DNA of 64,000 nt from Neobacillus terrae (GCF_011393025.1 NZ_JAAOEO010000018.1:1-64000), one strand, 5' to 3'; shown: positions 32,635 to 40,547, counted from the stretch's first letter. The notes: generated from the letters alone by a model not told the origin. Translations and numbers: made by a program.

Positions 32635-33138
32635 TTATGTTAATTCTAGCTTGTACGCTCTTACAATGATTCCGTCATTAGCAGGCTCGAAGTCAAACTC
32701 TGGCTGCCGTTCAAAACCTATTCTTTCATATAAATGGATAGCCATCTCCATAAATTGTCCGGTATGCAGCCCAATTGCGGTACAGCCCTGTGCTTTTGCC
32801 CGCCTGATACATTCCGATACCAACGCAGTTGCAACTCCTCTGCCTCGTGTATCAGGTGAAACAGCCAGCATCCGGATTTCAGGGTAATCCAGCAATTCAA
32901 CTGCCCCTTCATAGGCATCTGTTTCTGCAGGAAAAAGTGCAACACTTCCAGTTACCTTTCCTTCCCATTCCGCTACTATTAGTTCCACCCCCGGCTGAAT
33001 ATCCGCCTCTGATGAAATAGCCTTCTTTAAGGCCTCCCAATGCTCAAGCGGAAGGTTTTTTGAATGTTCTTTATAGGAATGAACCCTTTGTTCCCTTATA
33101 AAAGTTAATTCATTTTCCCTTGCATTACGGATTATCAT
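32635..33138 (-). CDS. GNAT-family N-acetyltransferase
   Basis: The 167-aa protein has the GNAT fold. Motif A is EIRMLAVSPDTRGRGVATAL near residues 87-106, with the acetyl-CoA-binding R/Q-x-x-G-x-G/A, and motif B is AIHLYERIGFERQPEF near 133-148. The substrate is unknown. It lies 9 nt downstream of the hydroquinone-reductase-like gene on the same strand, so the two are probably co-transcribed. Confidence 0.9.
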   Translation of the reverse strand: MIIRNARENELTFIREQRVHSYKEHSKNLPLEHWEALKKAISSEADIQPGVELIVAEWEGKVTGSVALFPAETDAYEGAVELLDYPEIRMLAVSPDTRGRGVATALVSECIRRAKAQGCTAIGLHTGQFMEMAIHLYERIGFERQPEFDFEPANDGIIVRAYKLELT

Positions 33139-33146
33139 CGTTTCAC

Positions 33147-34133
33147 CTATTTCTTTAGAAATTTTTCTTCACTCTTGCTTAATGCTTCGCGGTTATGTTT
33201 CGAATATAAACCGGACAGGTCTGGCCCTTTTGGCAAAATTCCGGCTGACTTTTGGTCGTTGCTCGCTATATGGTTGGATAAATGATAATGTACCTTAATC
33301 GCATGGAAATCTGTTGTGTCTGCAAAGCCTGGAGTTTGGTATAAATCCCGCAAGTATCCCCATAGGTTAGGGAAATCTACTATTCTATTTCGATTTGTTT
33401 TAAAAGCAGCATAGTAAGCTGCGTCAAAACGGATTAAAGTCGCATACAAACGGACATCAGAGTCAGTAATAAAATCACCAATTAGGAATCTCTGCGTAGA
33501 GAGGCGGTACTCCAATTCATCTAGTCTCGTAAACAGTTTATCATAAGCCTCTTCATAAGCTTCCTGGGACTGTGCAAAACCGCATTTATACACTCCATTA
33601 TTTACATCGTTGAAGATGATACCGTTAATAGAATCAATTTCCTCTCGAATACTTTCCGGATATAAATCTGGTGCATTTTCTTTATGAAAAGGTGCCCAAA
33701 CCGTCTCGAAATAGTTTGTAAGTCTAAAATAATCATTATTAACAACCTTCTGTTCCTTTAGATCGACTATCACTGGAACGGTAGGACGTCCGCTGTATTC
33801 GGGGTCTGTTTTTTTATAAATCTCGCTTATATAGCGAATGCCAAGTACAGGGTCCACACAACCCTCGTCAAGGGAAAATTCCCAATCAACTTGGGGAATT
33901 TTTGGCCGCATAGGACTTGCTGTTCCAAGACTTATCACCTCTTCCAAACCTAAAACTCTTCGGACAATCACAGATCGATGTGCCCAAGGGCAAACGGCCG
34001 ACCATAGTAAACGGTATCGCTCCGCCTCAACAGGCAATTCATCTGGCCCATTTCCAAATGGTGTGATAAATCTATTTGTCTGACGGTTAAAAGAACCGTC
34101 CGCTTTAATTTCTGCAGCTAATTTTTTAGACAT
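33147..34133 (-). CDS. Glutathionyl-hydroquinone reductase-like protein (Omega/Xi-class GST)
   Basis: The roughly 328-aa protein is a glutathione S-transferase of the EcM4/YqjG/PcpF type. It has the catalytic Cys in SAVCPWAHRSVIVRRVLGLE near residues 44-48, YPESIREEIDSINGIIFNDV and NNGVYKCGFAQSQEAYEEAY, and a C-terminal all-helical domain with TDSDVRLYATLIRFD. Such enzymes reduce glutathionyl-hydroquinones. Bacillaceae usually make bacillithiol rather than glutathione, so the thiol partner is open. GAGGAGG lies just before the ATG at 34133. Confidence 0.85.
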   Translation of the reverse strand: MSKKLAAEIKADGSFNRQTNRFITPFGNGPDELPVEAERYRLLWSAVCPWAHRSVIVRRVLGLEEVISLGTASPMRPKIPQVDWEFSLDEGCVDPVLGIRYISEIYKKTDPEYSGRPTVPVIVDLKEQKVVNNDYFRLTNYFETVWAPFHKENAPDLYPESIREEIDSINGIIFNDVNNGVYKCGFAQSQEAYEEAYDKLFTRLDELEYRLSTQRFLIGDFITDSDVRLYATLIRFDAAYYAAFKTNRNRIVDFPNLWGYLRDLYQTPGFADTTDFHAIKVHYHLSNHIASNDQKSAGILPKGPDLSGLYSKHNREALSKSEEKFLKK

Positions 34134-34309
34134 AGTTACCTCCTCACAATTTATTAATATATTAAACGAATCGGAGATATTTTCCAATTATATTTTTTAA
34201 CAATTCTTTCTTTAAGTTTAAAAATTCTTGCGTTAATCTTCTAAGTTAAGTAAAAAACAGAATCAACTTTATTTCTATTACTACAATATGTAACATGTCC
34301 AGCGGTCGG

Positions 34310-34600
34310 GCATGCATAAGAAGAACTCGTGGATTTGTTATGGAACTCGTGCATTCGTTTTGCGAACTCGTGCATTTGTTTTGCGAACTCGTGCATTTCT
34401 TTAAGGAATTCGTGCATTTGTTATGGAACTCGTGTATTTGTTATGGAACTCGTGCATTCGTTTTGCGATCTCGTGCATTTCTTTAAGGAATTCGTGCATT
34501 TGTTTTGCGAACTCGTGCATTTGTTTTGCGAACTCGTGCATTTGTTTTGCGAACTCGTGCATTCCTTTAAGGAATCCGTGCATTTGCATAAGAAAATCGT
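34310..34600. repeat. Tandem repeat array, 14 units of 20 or 21 bp
   Basis: Fourteen consecutive units share the core GAACTCGTGCATTTG. Eleven are 21 bp and three are 20 bp, each ending in CTCGT, TTCGT or a variant. Units with CTTTAAGGAAT, TTATGGAA and TTTTGCGAA middles alternate. Long frames run through it on both strands only because 21 is divisible by three. The 20-bp units break any one frame and no start site is present, so it is treated as non-coding. It lies in the 34134-34816 gap, where sirC would be expected. The rest of the gap holds nothing recognisable. Confidence 0.92.
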
Positions 34601-34788
34601 GCATTCCGTATACAAGAGAAGGCCTAAATCCTCATAATCGGATGTATTTTTCTTCAAAATGTATTGGTGATATCTAAAACTACTTAAAGTTACACTTTTT
34701 TCAATAAAAATAACTAATTTCATAGATTTTTGGAAGCATTTTCGAAAAAGAGGAATAAAAATCACCTATTTTACCCCGTGGGGTAAAT

Positions 34789-34819
34789 TTAAGAGGTTAT
34801 CCGCTGGGGATAACCTCTA
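34789..34819. terminator. Terminator of the sulfate assimilation operon
   Basis: AGAGGTTATCC and GGATAACCTCT form an 11-bp perfect stem, overlapping the sirB stop, with TTAAATTT on the minus side and ATTTATT on the plus side. Confidence 0.85.
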
Positions 34820-35542
34820 TTTATTAGTTGCGCGCTGAATCACGATGTTTTCGATTTCCCGATGCCTGCTGAGCTGGCCGGTATGTATGATGTTCTGGCC
34901 TTGCTTTTGTCTGGTGCGAACCTTTTGATTTACTTCATCTAATAGGAGACCTGAAAATAAAAGGTAAGGAACAAGAATAACCTGTCCCGAGGTAGTCTTT
35001 GTAATCTCCTCAAGCCCTTCGTCAAGTCGAGGTGTAGCAGCTGCCATATAACATACTGAAACCTCTGATACAGGCAAACGGCTCCGAATTCCTTCAGCAA
35101 TTTTTGAAAAATCCTGCAGTATATCCGGGTCACTGCTTCCCCTGCCAACAATGAGAACAGAGTCTTGTTCTGACAAATCCGGTGCTGATCTCCTTACCAG
35201 CTCAGCAGCAGCATCCAGCATGAGGTCTTGGACACCAAATGGATCACTGATTGTTACTTTAATAGAGGGATTCTCGTTCATTAAAGGGGCTACAGCTTGA
35301 GGAATATCAGACTTGATATGGCCCGCTGCAAGCAGGAACAATGGAACTACCATGATTTCTGTTGCTCCTTTTTCCACACAACTGCGAAATCCTTCCTCTA
35401 TTGAAGGCTCCGTCAATTCAAGGAAAGAAAGCTCCTGAATTGGAGCGTCAATTTGTTCCTTAACTCTTTCTATAAAAAGCCTTGCTTCTTCTGCTCCCTT
35501 TTTCGAACGCGTTCCATGTCCAATAAATAGAATCCCTTTCAT
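34817..35542 (-). CDS. sirB: Sirohydrochlorin ferrochelatase SirB (CbiX-type)
   Basis: The 241-aa class II chelatase consists of two CbiX-like halves. The N-terminal half begins GILFIGHGTRSKKGAEEARL with catalytic His8, followed by VVPLFLLAAGHIKSDIP with His near 90. The C-terminal half contains VLIVGRGSSDPD. It inserts Fe2+ into sirohydrochlorin to make siroheme for sulfite reductase. It is the last gene of the cys operon. The sirC (precorrin-2 dehydrogenase) that follows in B. subtilis is absent. Confidence 0.92.
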   Translation of the reverse strand: MKGILFIGHGTRSKKGAEEARLFIERVKEQIDAPIQELSFLELTEPSIEEGFRSCVEKGATEIMVVPLFLLAAGHIKSDIPQAVAPLMNENPSIKVTISDPFGVQDLMLDAAAELVRRSAPDLSEQDSVLIVGRGSSDPDILQDFSKIAEGIRSRLPVSEVSVCYMAAATPRLDEGLEEITKTTSGQVILVPYLLFSGLLLDEVNQKVRTRQKQGQNIIHTGQLSRHREIENIVIQRATNK

Positions 35543-35560
35543 ACTAAAGCTCCTTTCAAA

Positions 35561-36337
35561 CTAACCGTGAAGAACTGGAAGCTGAGGCTGAATTTCCTTT
35601 TCAAACCAATGAAGCTTTTGATGGAGCCTGACAACTTCTCCAATGACAATCATACTTGGATTTGAAATGCCCTCTTCTACTATCCGGTTTTCAATTGTTT
35701 CTAATGTGCCGACTACTGTCTTCTGCACGCCCAGAGTCCCCCAATGGACAAGAGCTATCGGTGTCTTTGGTGACTTGCCGGCTTTAATTAACTTATTTTT
35801 AATAGAAGGAAGATGAGAAACTCCCATATAGACACAAATCGTATCAACGGCCTTTGCTAAGTGTTCCCACTGATGTTCGGCTTCCACATCACCCATCTGG
35901 TGGCCGGTGATGAAAGCAAAGCTGCGGCTTAATTCCCTGTGAGTTACGGGTATGCCCGCATAGGCAGACGCAGCGATACCAGATGTGATACCAGGAACGA
36001 TTTCAAAGTAGATATCATGCTTGGCGCATTCTTCAGCTTCTTCCCCGCCCCGGCCAAAAACAAACGGATCTCCGCCCTTTAATCGGATAACGTTTAGACC
36101 CTTCTTCGCGTACTTTACTAAAAAGTGATTAATCGTTTCCTGCTTCATTGCGTGGTGATGTGGCAGTTTTCCGCAGTAAACAAGCTGAGCATCCTTCTTT
36201 GCATGTTTTAAAAGTTCAGGATTTACAAGCCTATCGTATAAGATAACGTCCGCTTCCTGAATAAGGCGCAAACCTTTAACAGTGATTAAATCCGGATCCC
36301 CGGGGCCGGCTCCTACTAAATATACTTTTCCTGCCAT
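35561..36337 (-). CDS. sumT: Uroporphyrinogen-III C-methyltransferase (SUMT)
   Basis: The 258-aa SAM-dependent enzyme has the SUMT signatures VYLVGAGPGDPDLITVKGLR at the N-terminus, VIRLKGGDPFVFGRGGEEAE near 83-102 and PGITSGIAASAYAGIPVTHR near 118-137. It converts uroporphyrinogen III to precorrin-2, the first step to siroheme. It is a stand-alone methyltransferase without the CysG dehydrogenase/chelatase fusion. It lies 18 nt upstream of sirB and 28 nt downstream of cysC. Confidence 0.95.
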   Translation of the reverse strand: MAGKVYLVGAGPGDPDLITVKGLRLIQEADVILYDRLVNPELLKHAKKDAQLVYCGKLPHHHAMKQETINHFLVKYAKKGLNVIRLKGGDPFVFGRGGEEAEECAKHDIYFEIVPGITSGIAASAYAGIPVTHRELSRSFAFITGHQMGDVEAEHQWEHLAKAVDTICVYMGVSHLPSIKNKLIKAGKSPKTPIALVHWGTLGVQKTVVGTLETIENRIVEEGISNPSMIVIGEVVRLHQKLHWFEKEIQPQLPVLHG

Positions 36338-36365
36338 TTCATCACCACCCTTTTACTCTATTTAT

Positions 36366-36965
36366 TTAGATAATTTTATGATCCTTCAAATAGCTTAGAA
36401 TCGTTTCTACCGCTTCTTCAATTGATAATGAATCGGTCTGTATAGTCAGTTCCGGAGCTTCCGGAGCCTCATAAGGAGAATCGATACCGGTAAAGTCCTT
36501 TATTTCACCTCGTCGAGCTTTTTCATAAAGCTTCTTAGGGTCCCTGCGTTCACATTCCTCAAGCGGGCAATCGACAAATACTTCGATAAACTCACCTTCT
36601 GAAAATAAGGAACGTACCTGATCCCTGTCTGAACGAAATGGTGAAATAAATGCCGTAGTTACTATTGTACCACTGTCGACGAAGAGTTTCGATACTTCCC
36701 CGATTCTTCTAATATTTTCAGTTCGATCATGATCAGAAAATCCTAAATCCTTGTTTAGTCCATGGCGGATATTGTCGCCGTCAAGAACATATTCGTGGAT
36801 ACCCTTCTGAAATAAACTTGATGAAACTGCGTTAGCGAGAGTGGATTTACCAGAACCGGAAAGTCCGGTAAACCATAATACTGCGCTGCCATGGCCGTTA
36901 TTTACTTTGCGCTCGTTTTTAGTAATGGCTGCATCATGCCATTTAATATTAGTTGACTTTGACAT
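36366..36965 (-). CDS. cysC: Adenylylsulfate kinase CysC
   Basis: The 199-aa kinase phosphorylates APS to PAPS. The P-loop GLSGSGKST is at residues 34-42, the APS-binding stretch YVLDGDNIRHGLNKDLGFS near 66-84, and the C-terminal KKLYEKARRGEIKDFTGID near 142-160. Its place between sat and sumT is as in B. subtilis. Because the operon's reductase carries the 4Fe-4S cysteines and may act on APS directly, the kinase may mainly supply PAPS. Confidence 0.95.
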   Translation of the reverse strand: MSKSTNIKWHDAAITKNERKVNNGHGSAVLWFTGLSGSGKSTLANAVSSSLFQKGIHEYVLDGDNIRHGLNKDLGFSDHDRTENIRRIGEVSKLFVDSGTIVTTAFISPFRSDRDQVRSLFSEGEFIEVFVDCPLEECERRDPKKLYEKARRGEIKDFTGIDSPYEAPEAPELTIQTDSLSIEEAVETILSYLKDHKII

Positions 36966-36978
36966 TGACTTCTTCCTC

Positions 36979-38127
36979 CTAGACCCTTGCCTCTTCTTTC
37001 ATGCCTTCGATCAATACTTCAACTACTTCCTTCCGGCTGAAGGTGGATGGCGGAAGCTGACCTGCACGAAGCATTTCTCTTACCTTTGTTCCAGAAAGAA
37101 TCACGCGGTCTTCTTTGCTGTGCGGGCAGGTCTTATCAGAAGCCATACCTTCGCATTTTTTGCAGTAAAAGCTGTGTTCGAAAAATAATGGCTTTATGCC
37201 CAGCTCTTCTTCTGTAAAATTACTGAAGATATGCTGAGCATCATATGTGCCGTAATAGTTGCCTACACCTGCATGGTCACGTCCAACTATAAAGTGAGTG
37301 CATCCGAAATTCTTACGGGCAATTGCATGGAAAATGGCTTCGCGTGGACCTGCATATCTCATGGCTGCTGGGTATACACCAAGCTGGACGCGGTCTTGCG
37401 GATAGTAATTTTCTAAAAGAACACGGTAGCTTTTCAGACGAACGTCTGCAGAAATATCATCTGACTTGGTTTCCCCAACTAGCGGATTAACAAACAAGCC
37501 GTCTACAGTTTCAAGAGCTGCTTTTTGGATATACTCGTGAGCTCTGTGAATTGGATTCCTAGTCTGGAATCCAACGACTGTTTTCCATCCCTTACCTTCA
37601 AAAAGAGCACGTGTATCTTTCGGCTCAAACCAAACGTCTCCGAATACTCCTTTTTCAGGCTTTTTCACAAGAATAACTTCACCTGCTACATATACAGGGC
37701 CTCTTTCAAAAAGACGCTTAACACCTGGATGTGCCAATTCGTTAGTTTTATAGACTTCAATCGCTTCTTTTTCAAGGTCTGGCTCATACCAGCTGGATAC
37801 TTTGATAACCCCATAAGCTTCACCATTATGGACAAGTTTAATTTCTTCGCCCTCCTGTAATTCTTCAGCAATTTCTTGTGAAATAGGAAGTGTAACTGGT
37901 ATGGACCAGATAGTGCCATCAGCAAGTCTCATTGAGCTTACAACAGATTCATAGTCTTCTTTTCCAAGGAATCCTCTAAGCGGGCTGAATAACCCGACGC
38001 CTATTAATTCCAGATCGCTTAGTGCGATATTATCAATCTCAATTTCTTTTTTTACAGATGCAAGATCATAGTTAGGGTTATAAGCATCAATTAACTTTCC
38101 CCCATGTGGTTTTGGTAAAAATGACAT
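36979..38127 (-). CDS. sat: Sulfate adenylyltransferase Sat
   Basis: The roughly 382-aa ATP sulfurylase shows QTRNPIHRAHEYIQKAALE near 190-208 with the catalytic Q-T-R-N and H-x-x-H, the GRDHAGVGNYYGTYDAQ region near 283, and a C-terminal pair KKCEGMASDKTCPHSKED with cysteines that may bind zinc. The start is set at 38127 (MSFLPKPHGG), just after the cysP stop, with AGAAAGGTTG upstream; the longer start at 38136 overlaps cysP. Confidence 0.95.
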   Translation of the reverse strand: MSFLPKPHGGKLIDAYNPNYDLASVKKEIEIDNIALSDLELIGVGLFSPLRGFLGKEDYESVVSSMRLADGTIWSIPVTLPISQEIAEELQEGEEIKLVHNGEAYGVIKVSSWYEPDLEKEAIEVYKTNELAHPGVKRLFERGPVYVAGEVILVKKPEKGVFGDVWFEPKDTRALFEGKGWKTVVGFQTRNPIHRAHEYIQKAALETVDGLFVNPLVGETKSDDISADVRLKSYRVLLENYYPQDRVQLGVYPAAMRYAGPREAIFHAIARKNFGCTHFIVGRDHAGVGNYYGTYDAQHIFSNFTEEELGIKPLFFEHSFYCKKCEGMASDKTCPHSKEDRVILSGTKVREMLRAGQLPPSTFSRKEVVEVLIEGMKEEARV

Positions 38128-38128
38128 T

Positions 38129-39223
38129 TCAATCAACCTTTCTCAGCAAATTTAGTTCTTTTGTTTGATTTTTTTCCGATACGGAGGTTGCAGCGGTTTT
38201 CTTTATCAGGAAGATGACTCCAAATACTGAAATCAACACGCCCACCATCGCAACAATCGGATATATGTTATGTTCAATCAAAAGCTGGATTAATGTATAG
38301 GAAATGACCATGGATAATACTGGTGAAACAATCCAGACGGTCAAAAGCTTAACAACGATATCTTTTTTCAACACGCTCTTTCCATGTTTGGCAAAGCCTA
38401 TGCCAATAATGGATGAAGTAGTGATTTGAGTAAGGGGCACTGGAATGCCAAATACGGATGCTGTGGTTACGATTGTCGCCCCGATTCCGGAAATAATGCT
38501 TCCCTCTTCAAGCCTTAGTGATGTAATTTTTTTACCGTTTGTTTCAAGGACTCTATGACCTAAGAATGCGGCTCCGAGAGCAACGAATAATCCACCCCAC
38601 AGAATACCGCTATTCGTGGTCATTAACCCTGCTGCCACTAACGGACCTACGGCATTTGCCACGTTGTTCATTCCTGCTGAAAAAGCCTCAAACAGTCCCA
38701 TGCAAACAACTAAAACCGCAAGAAAAGGACCGGCTTTGGGTGAAGTCACCCATTTTTTGATCCACTTTCTTTCCAAAACAAACGCCGCAAGAATCGCAAT
38801 AAGGAAAGCAGCAAATGGAGTCAATAGCCAGAACATCGCGATCCAGGCAATTTTTCCAACAAAAACAGACTGATATACAATTCCTGCACCTATAACGGAT
38901 CCGACTGCCACTTCGCTAGTTGATAAAGGAATACCGAAAAGATTGGCCAGAAACAGAGATATCGCAGCAGATGTTAAAACGATTAGCGCTATGGCATTTG
39001 TAAAGGTGGAGCTTGGAACAATACCGCTCCCAATGGTTTTCACTACTTCTCCTCCGCCAAGCCATGCTCCAAGGAAGACAGCGATCGCGCAAAGAAAAAG
39101 TGCTATCTGGCGGTTTTTAATAACGCCAGCACCATAAGAAATACCCATTGAAGCAGCGGCACCGCTTGCACCTATATTAAAAGCAAAAAACAAACCAATT
39201 ATGATTGCCAATATTGTGAGCAT
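38129..39223 (-). CDS. cysP: Sulfate permease CysP (PiT family)
   Basis: The roughly 364-aa membrane protein has 10-11 helices and the two PiT-family signature repeats, GLFFAFNIGASGAAASMG near the N-terminus and FEAFSAGMNNVANAVGPLV near 190. In B. subtilis the homologue imports sulfate rather than phosphate, and the operon context here points the same way. The start at 39223 follows AAGGAGGAC; the longer frame overlaps cysH. Confidence 0.93.
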   Translation of the reverse strand: MLTILAIIIGLFFAFNIGASGAAASMGISYGAGVIKNRQIALFLCAIAVFLGAWLGGGEVVKTIGSGIVPSSTFTNAIALIVLTSAAISLFLANLFGIPLSTSEVAVGSVIGAGIVYQSVFVGKIAWIAMFWLLTPFAAFLIAILAAFVLERKWIKKWVTSPKAGPFLAVLVVCMGLFEAFSAGMNNVANAVGPLVAAGLMTTNSGILWGGLFVALGAAFLGHRVLETNGKKITSLRLEEGSIISGIGATIVTTASVFGIPVPLTQITTSSIIGIGFAKHGKSVLKKDIVVKLLTVWIVSPVLSMVISYTLIQLLIEHNIYPIVAMVGVLISVFGVIFLIKKTAATSVSEKNQTKELNLLRKVD

Positions 39224-39234
39224 GAATGTCCTCC

Positions 39235-39942
39235 TTAACGAGTGTGCAGGCCACACTCTGTCTTGCTGCTTCCTGCCCATCTTCCTTCACGAGAATCACC
39301 ATTACCGCTAACGGCCTGTGTACATGGGAAGCAGCCGATGCTTGGATAATTTTGATCATGCAGGGCATTGTAAGGAAGGTCTTTTTCTCTGATGTACTCC
39401 CACACTTCATCCCAAGTCCAATGAATTAAAGGACAAACCTTGATATTTTGGAACTTTTCATCTTTATTTAAGAAATCTGTATTAGCTCTTGTTGGAGATT
39501 GCTCTCTTCTCAATCCTGAAATCCATGCTTCCTTTGAGGTCAGAGTTTCCCGCAAAGGAATTACCTTTCTGATTTGGCAGCATAGACCAGGATCCCTTTT
39601 CCATAAAGCAGAACCATATTGTTCTCTCTGCTCATCAAGGGTCAACTCCGGCTTCTTTTTTTCAATGCGAAGCGATGGGAACCTCTGCTGGATTTTTTCA
39701 ATAACATCATAGGTTTCAGGAAAATGAAGATCTGTATCGAGAAAAACAATATGAGCGTCCGGTTTAACCTGCTGTATAAGATCTATCAAAACAATCGCTT
39801 CTGCGCCAAAGCTTGAAGCATAAACAATCTTATCTTCCGGATAGTGGCTGTAGGCCCACTTTAATACATTGAGAGCCCCCTTTGCCCCGTCATCCAGTGA
39901 AAATTGATTTGTAATTTCTTGAATATCAACGATATTTTCCAT
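39235..39942 (-). CDS. cysH: Phosphoadenylyl/adenylyl-sulfate reductase CysH
   Basis: The 235-aa thioredoxin-dependent reductase makes sulfite. The PAPS-binding fold has YASSFGAEAIVLIDL near 41-55, the 4Fe-4S cysteines are C121, C122, C204 and C207, and the catalytic Cys is C230 in KTECGLH near the C-terminus. The iron-sulfur set marks it as an APS-type (CysH2) reductase, as in B. subtilis. It is the first gene of the long operon. Between it and yezD lies an attenuator-like hairpin. Confidence 0.95.
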   Translation of the reverse strand: MENIVDIQEITNQFSLDDGAKGALNVLKWAYSHYPEDKIVYASSFGAEAIVLIDLIQQVKPDAHIVFLDTDLHFPETYDVIEKIQQRFPSLRIEKKKPELTLDEQREQYGSALWKRDPGLCCQIRKVIPLRETLTSKEAWISGLRREQSPTRANTDFLNKDEKFQNIKVCPLIHWTWDEVWEYIREKDLPYNALHDQNYPSIGCFPCTQAVSGNGDSREGRWAGSSKTECGLHTR

Positions 39943-39971
39943 TTCTATAACCTCCGAAATTGATTCTGTCT

Positions 39972-40019
39972 AAAAAAAGGCAGTCTTACTCCCTTAATCA
40001 ATAAGGGGAAGACCGCCTC
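39972..40019 (-). terminator. Terminator/attenuator between yezD and cysH
   Basis: On the minus strand a long stem (AGGCGGTCTT with AAGACTGCCT, and inner CCCTTA with TAAGGG) is followed by seven T residues. Lying between yezD and cysH, it should lower transcription of the operon relative to yezD. Confidence 0.82.
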
Positions 40020-40031
40020 TAGTTTGTCTAG

Positions 40032-40184
40032 TCAGCGTTTATTCTGTTGAAGACGAACCTTTTCATTTTTTTCAATTTGAATGATTTTACCGTCCTGAAC
40101 AATCAAAGTGATTGATCCGAATTTTAAAGTAGCAAGCATTTGTTCAAGATGAGGGATGATTTCCTCCCACTCCTCCGCCTTCAA
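40032..40184 (-). CDS. yezD: YezD-family small protein (DUF2292)
   Basis: The 50-aa protein reads KAEEWEEIIPHLEQMLATLK, then FGSITLIVQDGKIIQIEKNE and KVRLQQNK. The middle strand I-V-Q-D-G-K-I-I-Q-I-E-x-x-E-K-x-R is the YezD signature. YezD proteins recur beside sulfur-assimilation genes but have no known activity. The start is TTG with AAAAGGAGG 9 nt upstream; that site directly abuts repeat copy C. It is the first gene behind the SAM-I riboswitch, so it is expected to respond to methionine/SAM starvation. Confidence 0.88.
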   Translation of the reverse strand: MKAEEWEEIIPHLEQMLATLKFGSITLIVQDGKIIQIEKNEKVRLQQNKR

Positions 40185-40200
40185 ATGGGTTCGCCTCCTT

Positions 40201-40352
40201 TTAGCTAATCATAATTTGTATCCATAAATTCTGAACGCACGACGGACAGGAAGTCCTATTCAGGCGAAAGGCACAGGATGTGCCGTTTTGAGCGTGATAA
40301 GTAAAATTAAGGCATACGCCAAAAGAGCTTGGCGAATGTCAAGTTTTTCTAA
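40201..40352 (-). repeat. Dispersed hairpin repeat, copy C (long form)
   Basis: Read on the minus strand, a 152-bp element begins TTAGAAAAACTTGAC and ends ATGATTAGCTAA, matching copies A and B at both ends. Between TTTTACTTAT and GCGTTCAGAATTTA it has an extra 57-nt module with two more hairpins, GGCACA-TCC-TGTGCC and GGAC-TTCCT-GTCC. It is inserted exactly between the riboswitch terminator and the yezD ribosome binding site, so it is transcribed as part of the leader. Confidence 0.85.
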
Positions 40353-40387
40353 TAACAAAACCTCTCCTGGCTTGGAGAGGTGATTTT
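40353..40387 (-). terminator. Expression-platform terminator of the SAM riboswitch
   Basis: On the minus strand CCTCTCC AAGCCA GGAGAGG forms a perfect stem followed by TTTTGTTATT. It is the off-state of the riboswitch upstream. Confidence 0.85.
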
Positions 40388-40397
40388 TTACGTCCAC

Positions 40398-40497
40398 CTT
40401 ATCTCCCAAAATGATCAACATTTTGCTGGAATTGGCACCTTGTTTAACAGGTTGCCGGGCATCATTGGGCCAGATCCCTCAGCCGCTCTGGATAAGT
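40398..40497 (-). ncRNA. SAM-I riboswitch (S-box) aptamer
   Basis: On the minus strand the P1 strand CTTATC is followed by CAGAGCGGCTGAGGGATCTG, then GCCC, GATGCCCGGCAACC, AAGGTGCCAATTCCAGC and closing GATAAG. The kink-turn GATG/CTGAGGGA and the GCCCGGCAACC block are diagnostic of the S-box. It binds SAM and terminates transcription of yezD and the cysH operon when methionine/SAM is plentiful, as for cysH in B. subtilis. Confidence 0.95.
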
Positions 40498-40518
40498 GTT
40501 ATTCAGTTGATGAAATTA

Positions 40519-40547
40519 ATCCTACCATACCAATAGGAATTCTGCAA
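40519..40547 (-). promoter_or_regulatory. Sigma-A promoter of the yezD-cysH operon
   Basis: TTGCAG (40542-40547) and TAGGAT (40519-40524) are separated by 17 nt on the minus strand, about 20 nt before the aptamer. Confidence 0.7.

Noticed and set aside
34310..34600. The array as a CRISPR
   Set aside because: Units are contiguous with no unique spacers, and no cas gene is present.
34310..34765. Long frames through the tandem repeats with MHEFAKQ-like or NSCICFA-like repeats on both strands
   Set aside because: They arise because most units are 21 bp. Three 20-bp units shift the frame, no ribosome binding site precedes any start, and frames exist on both strands equally.
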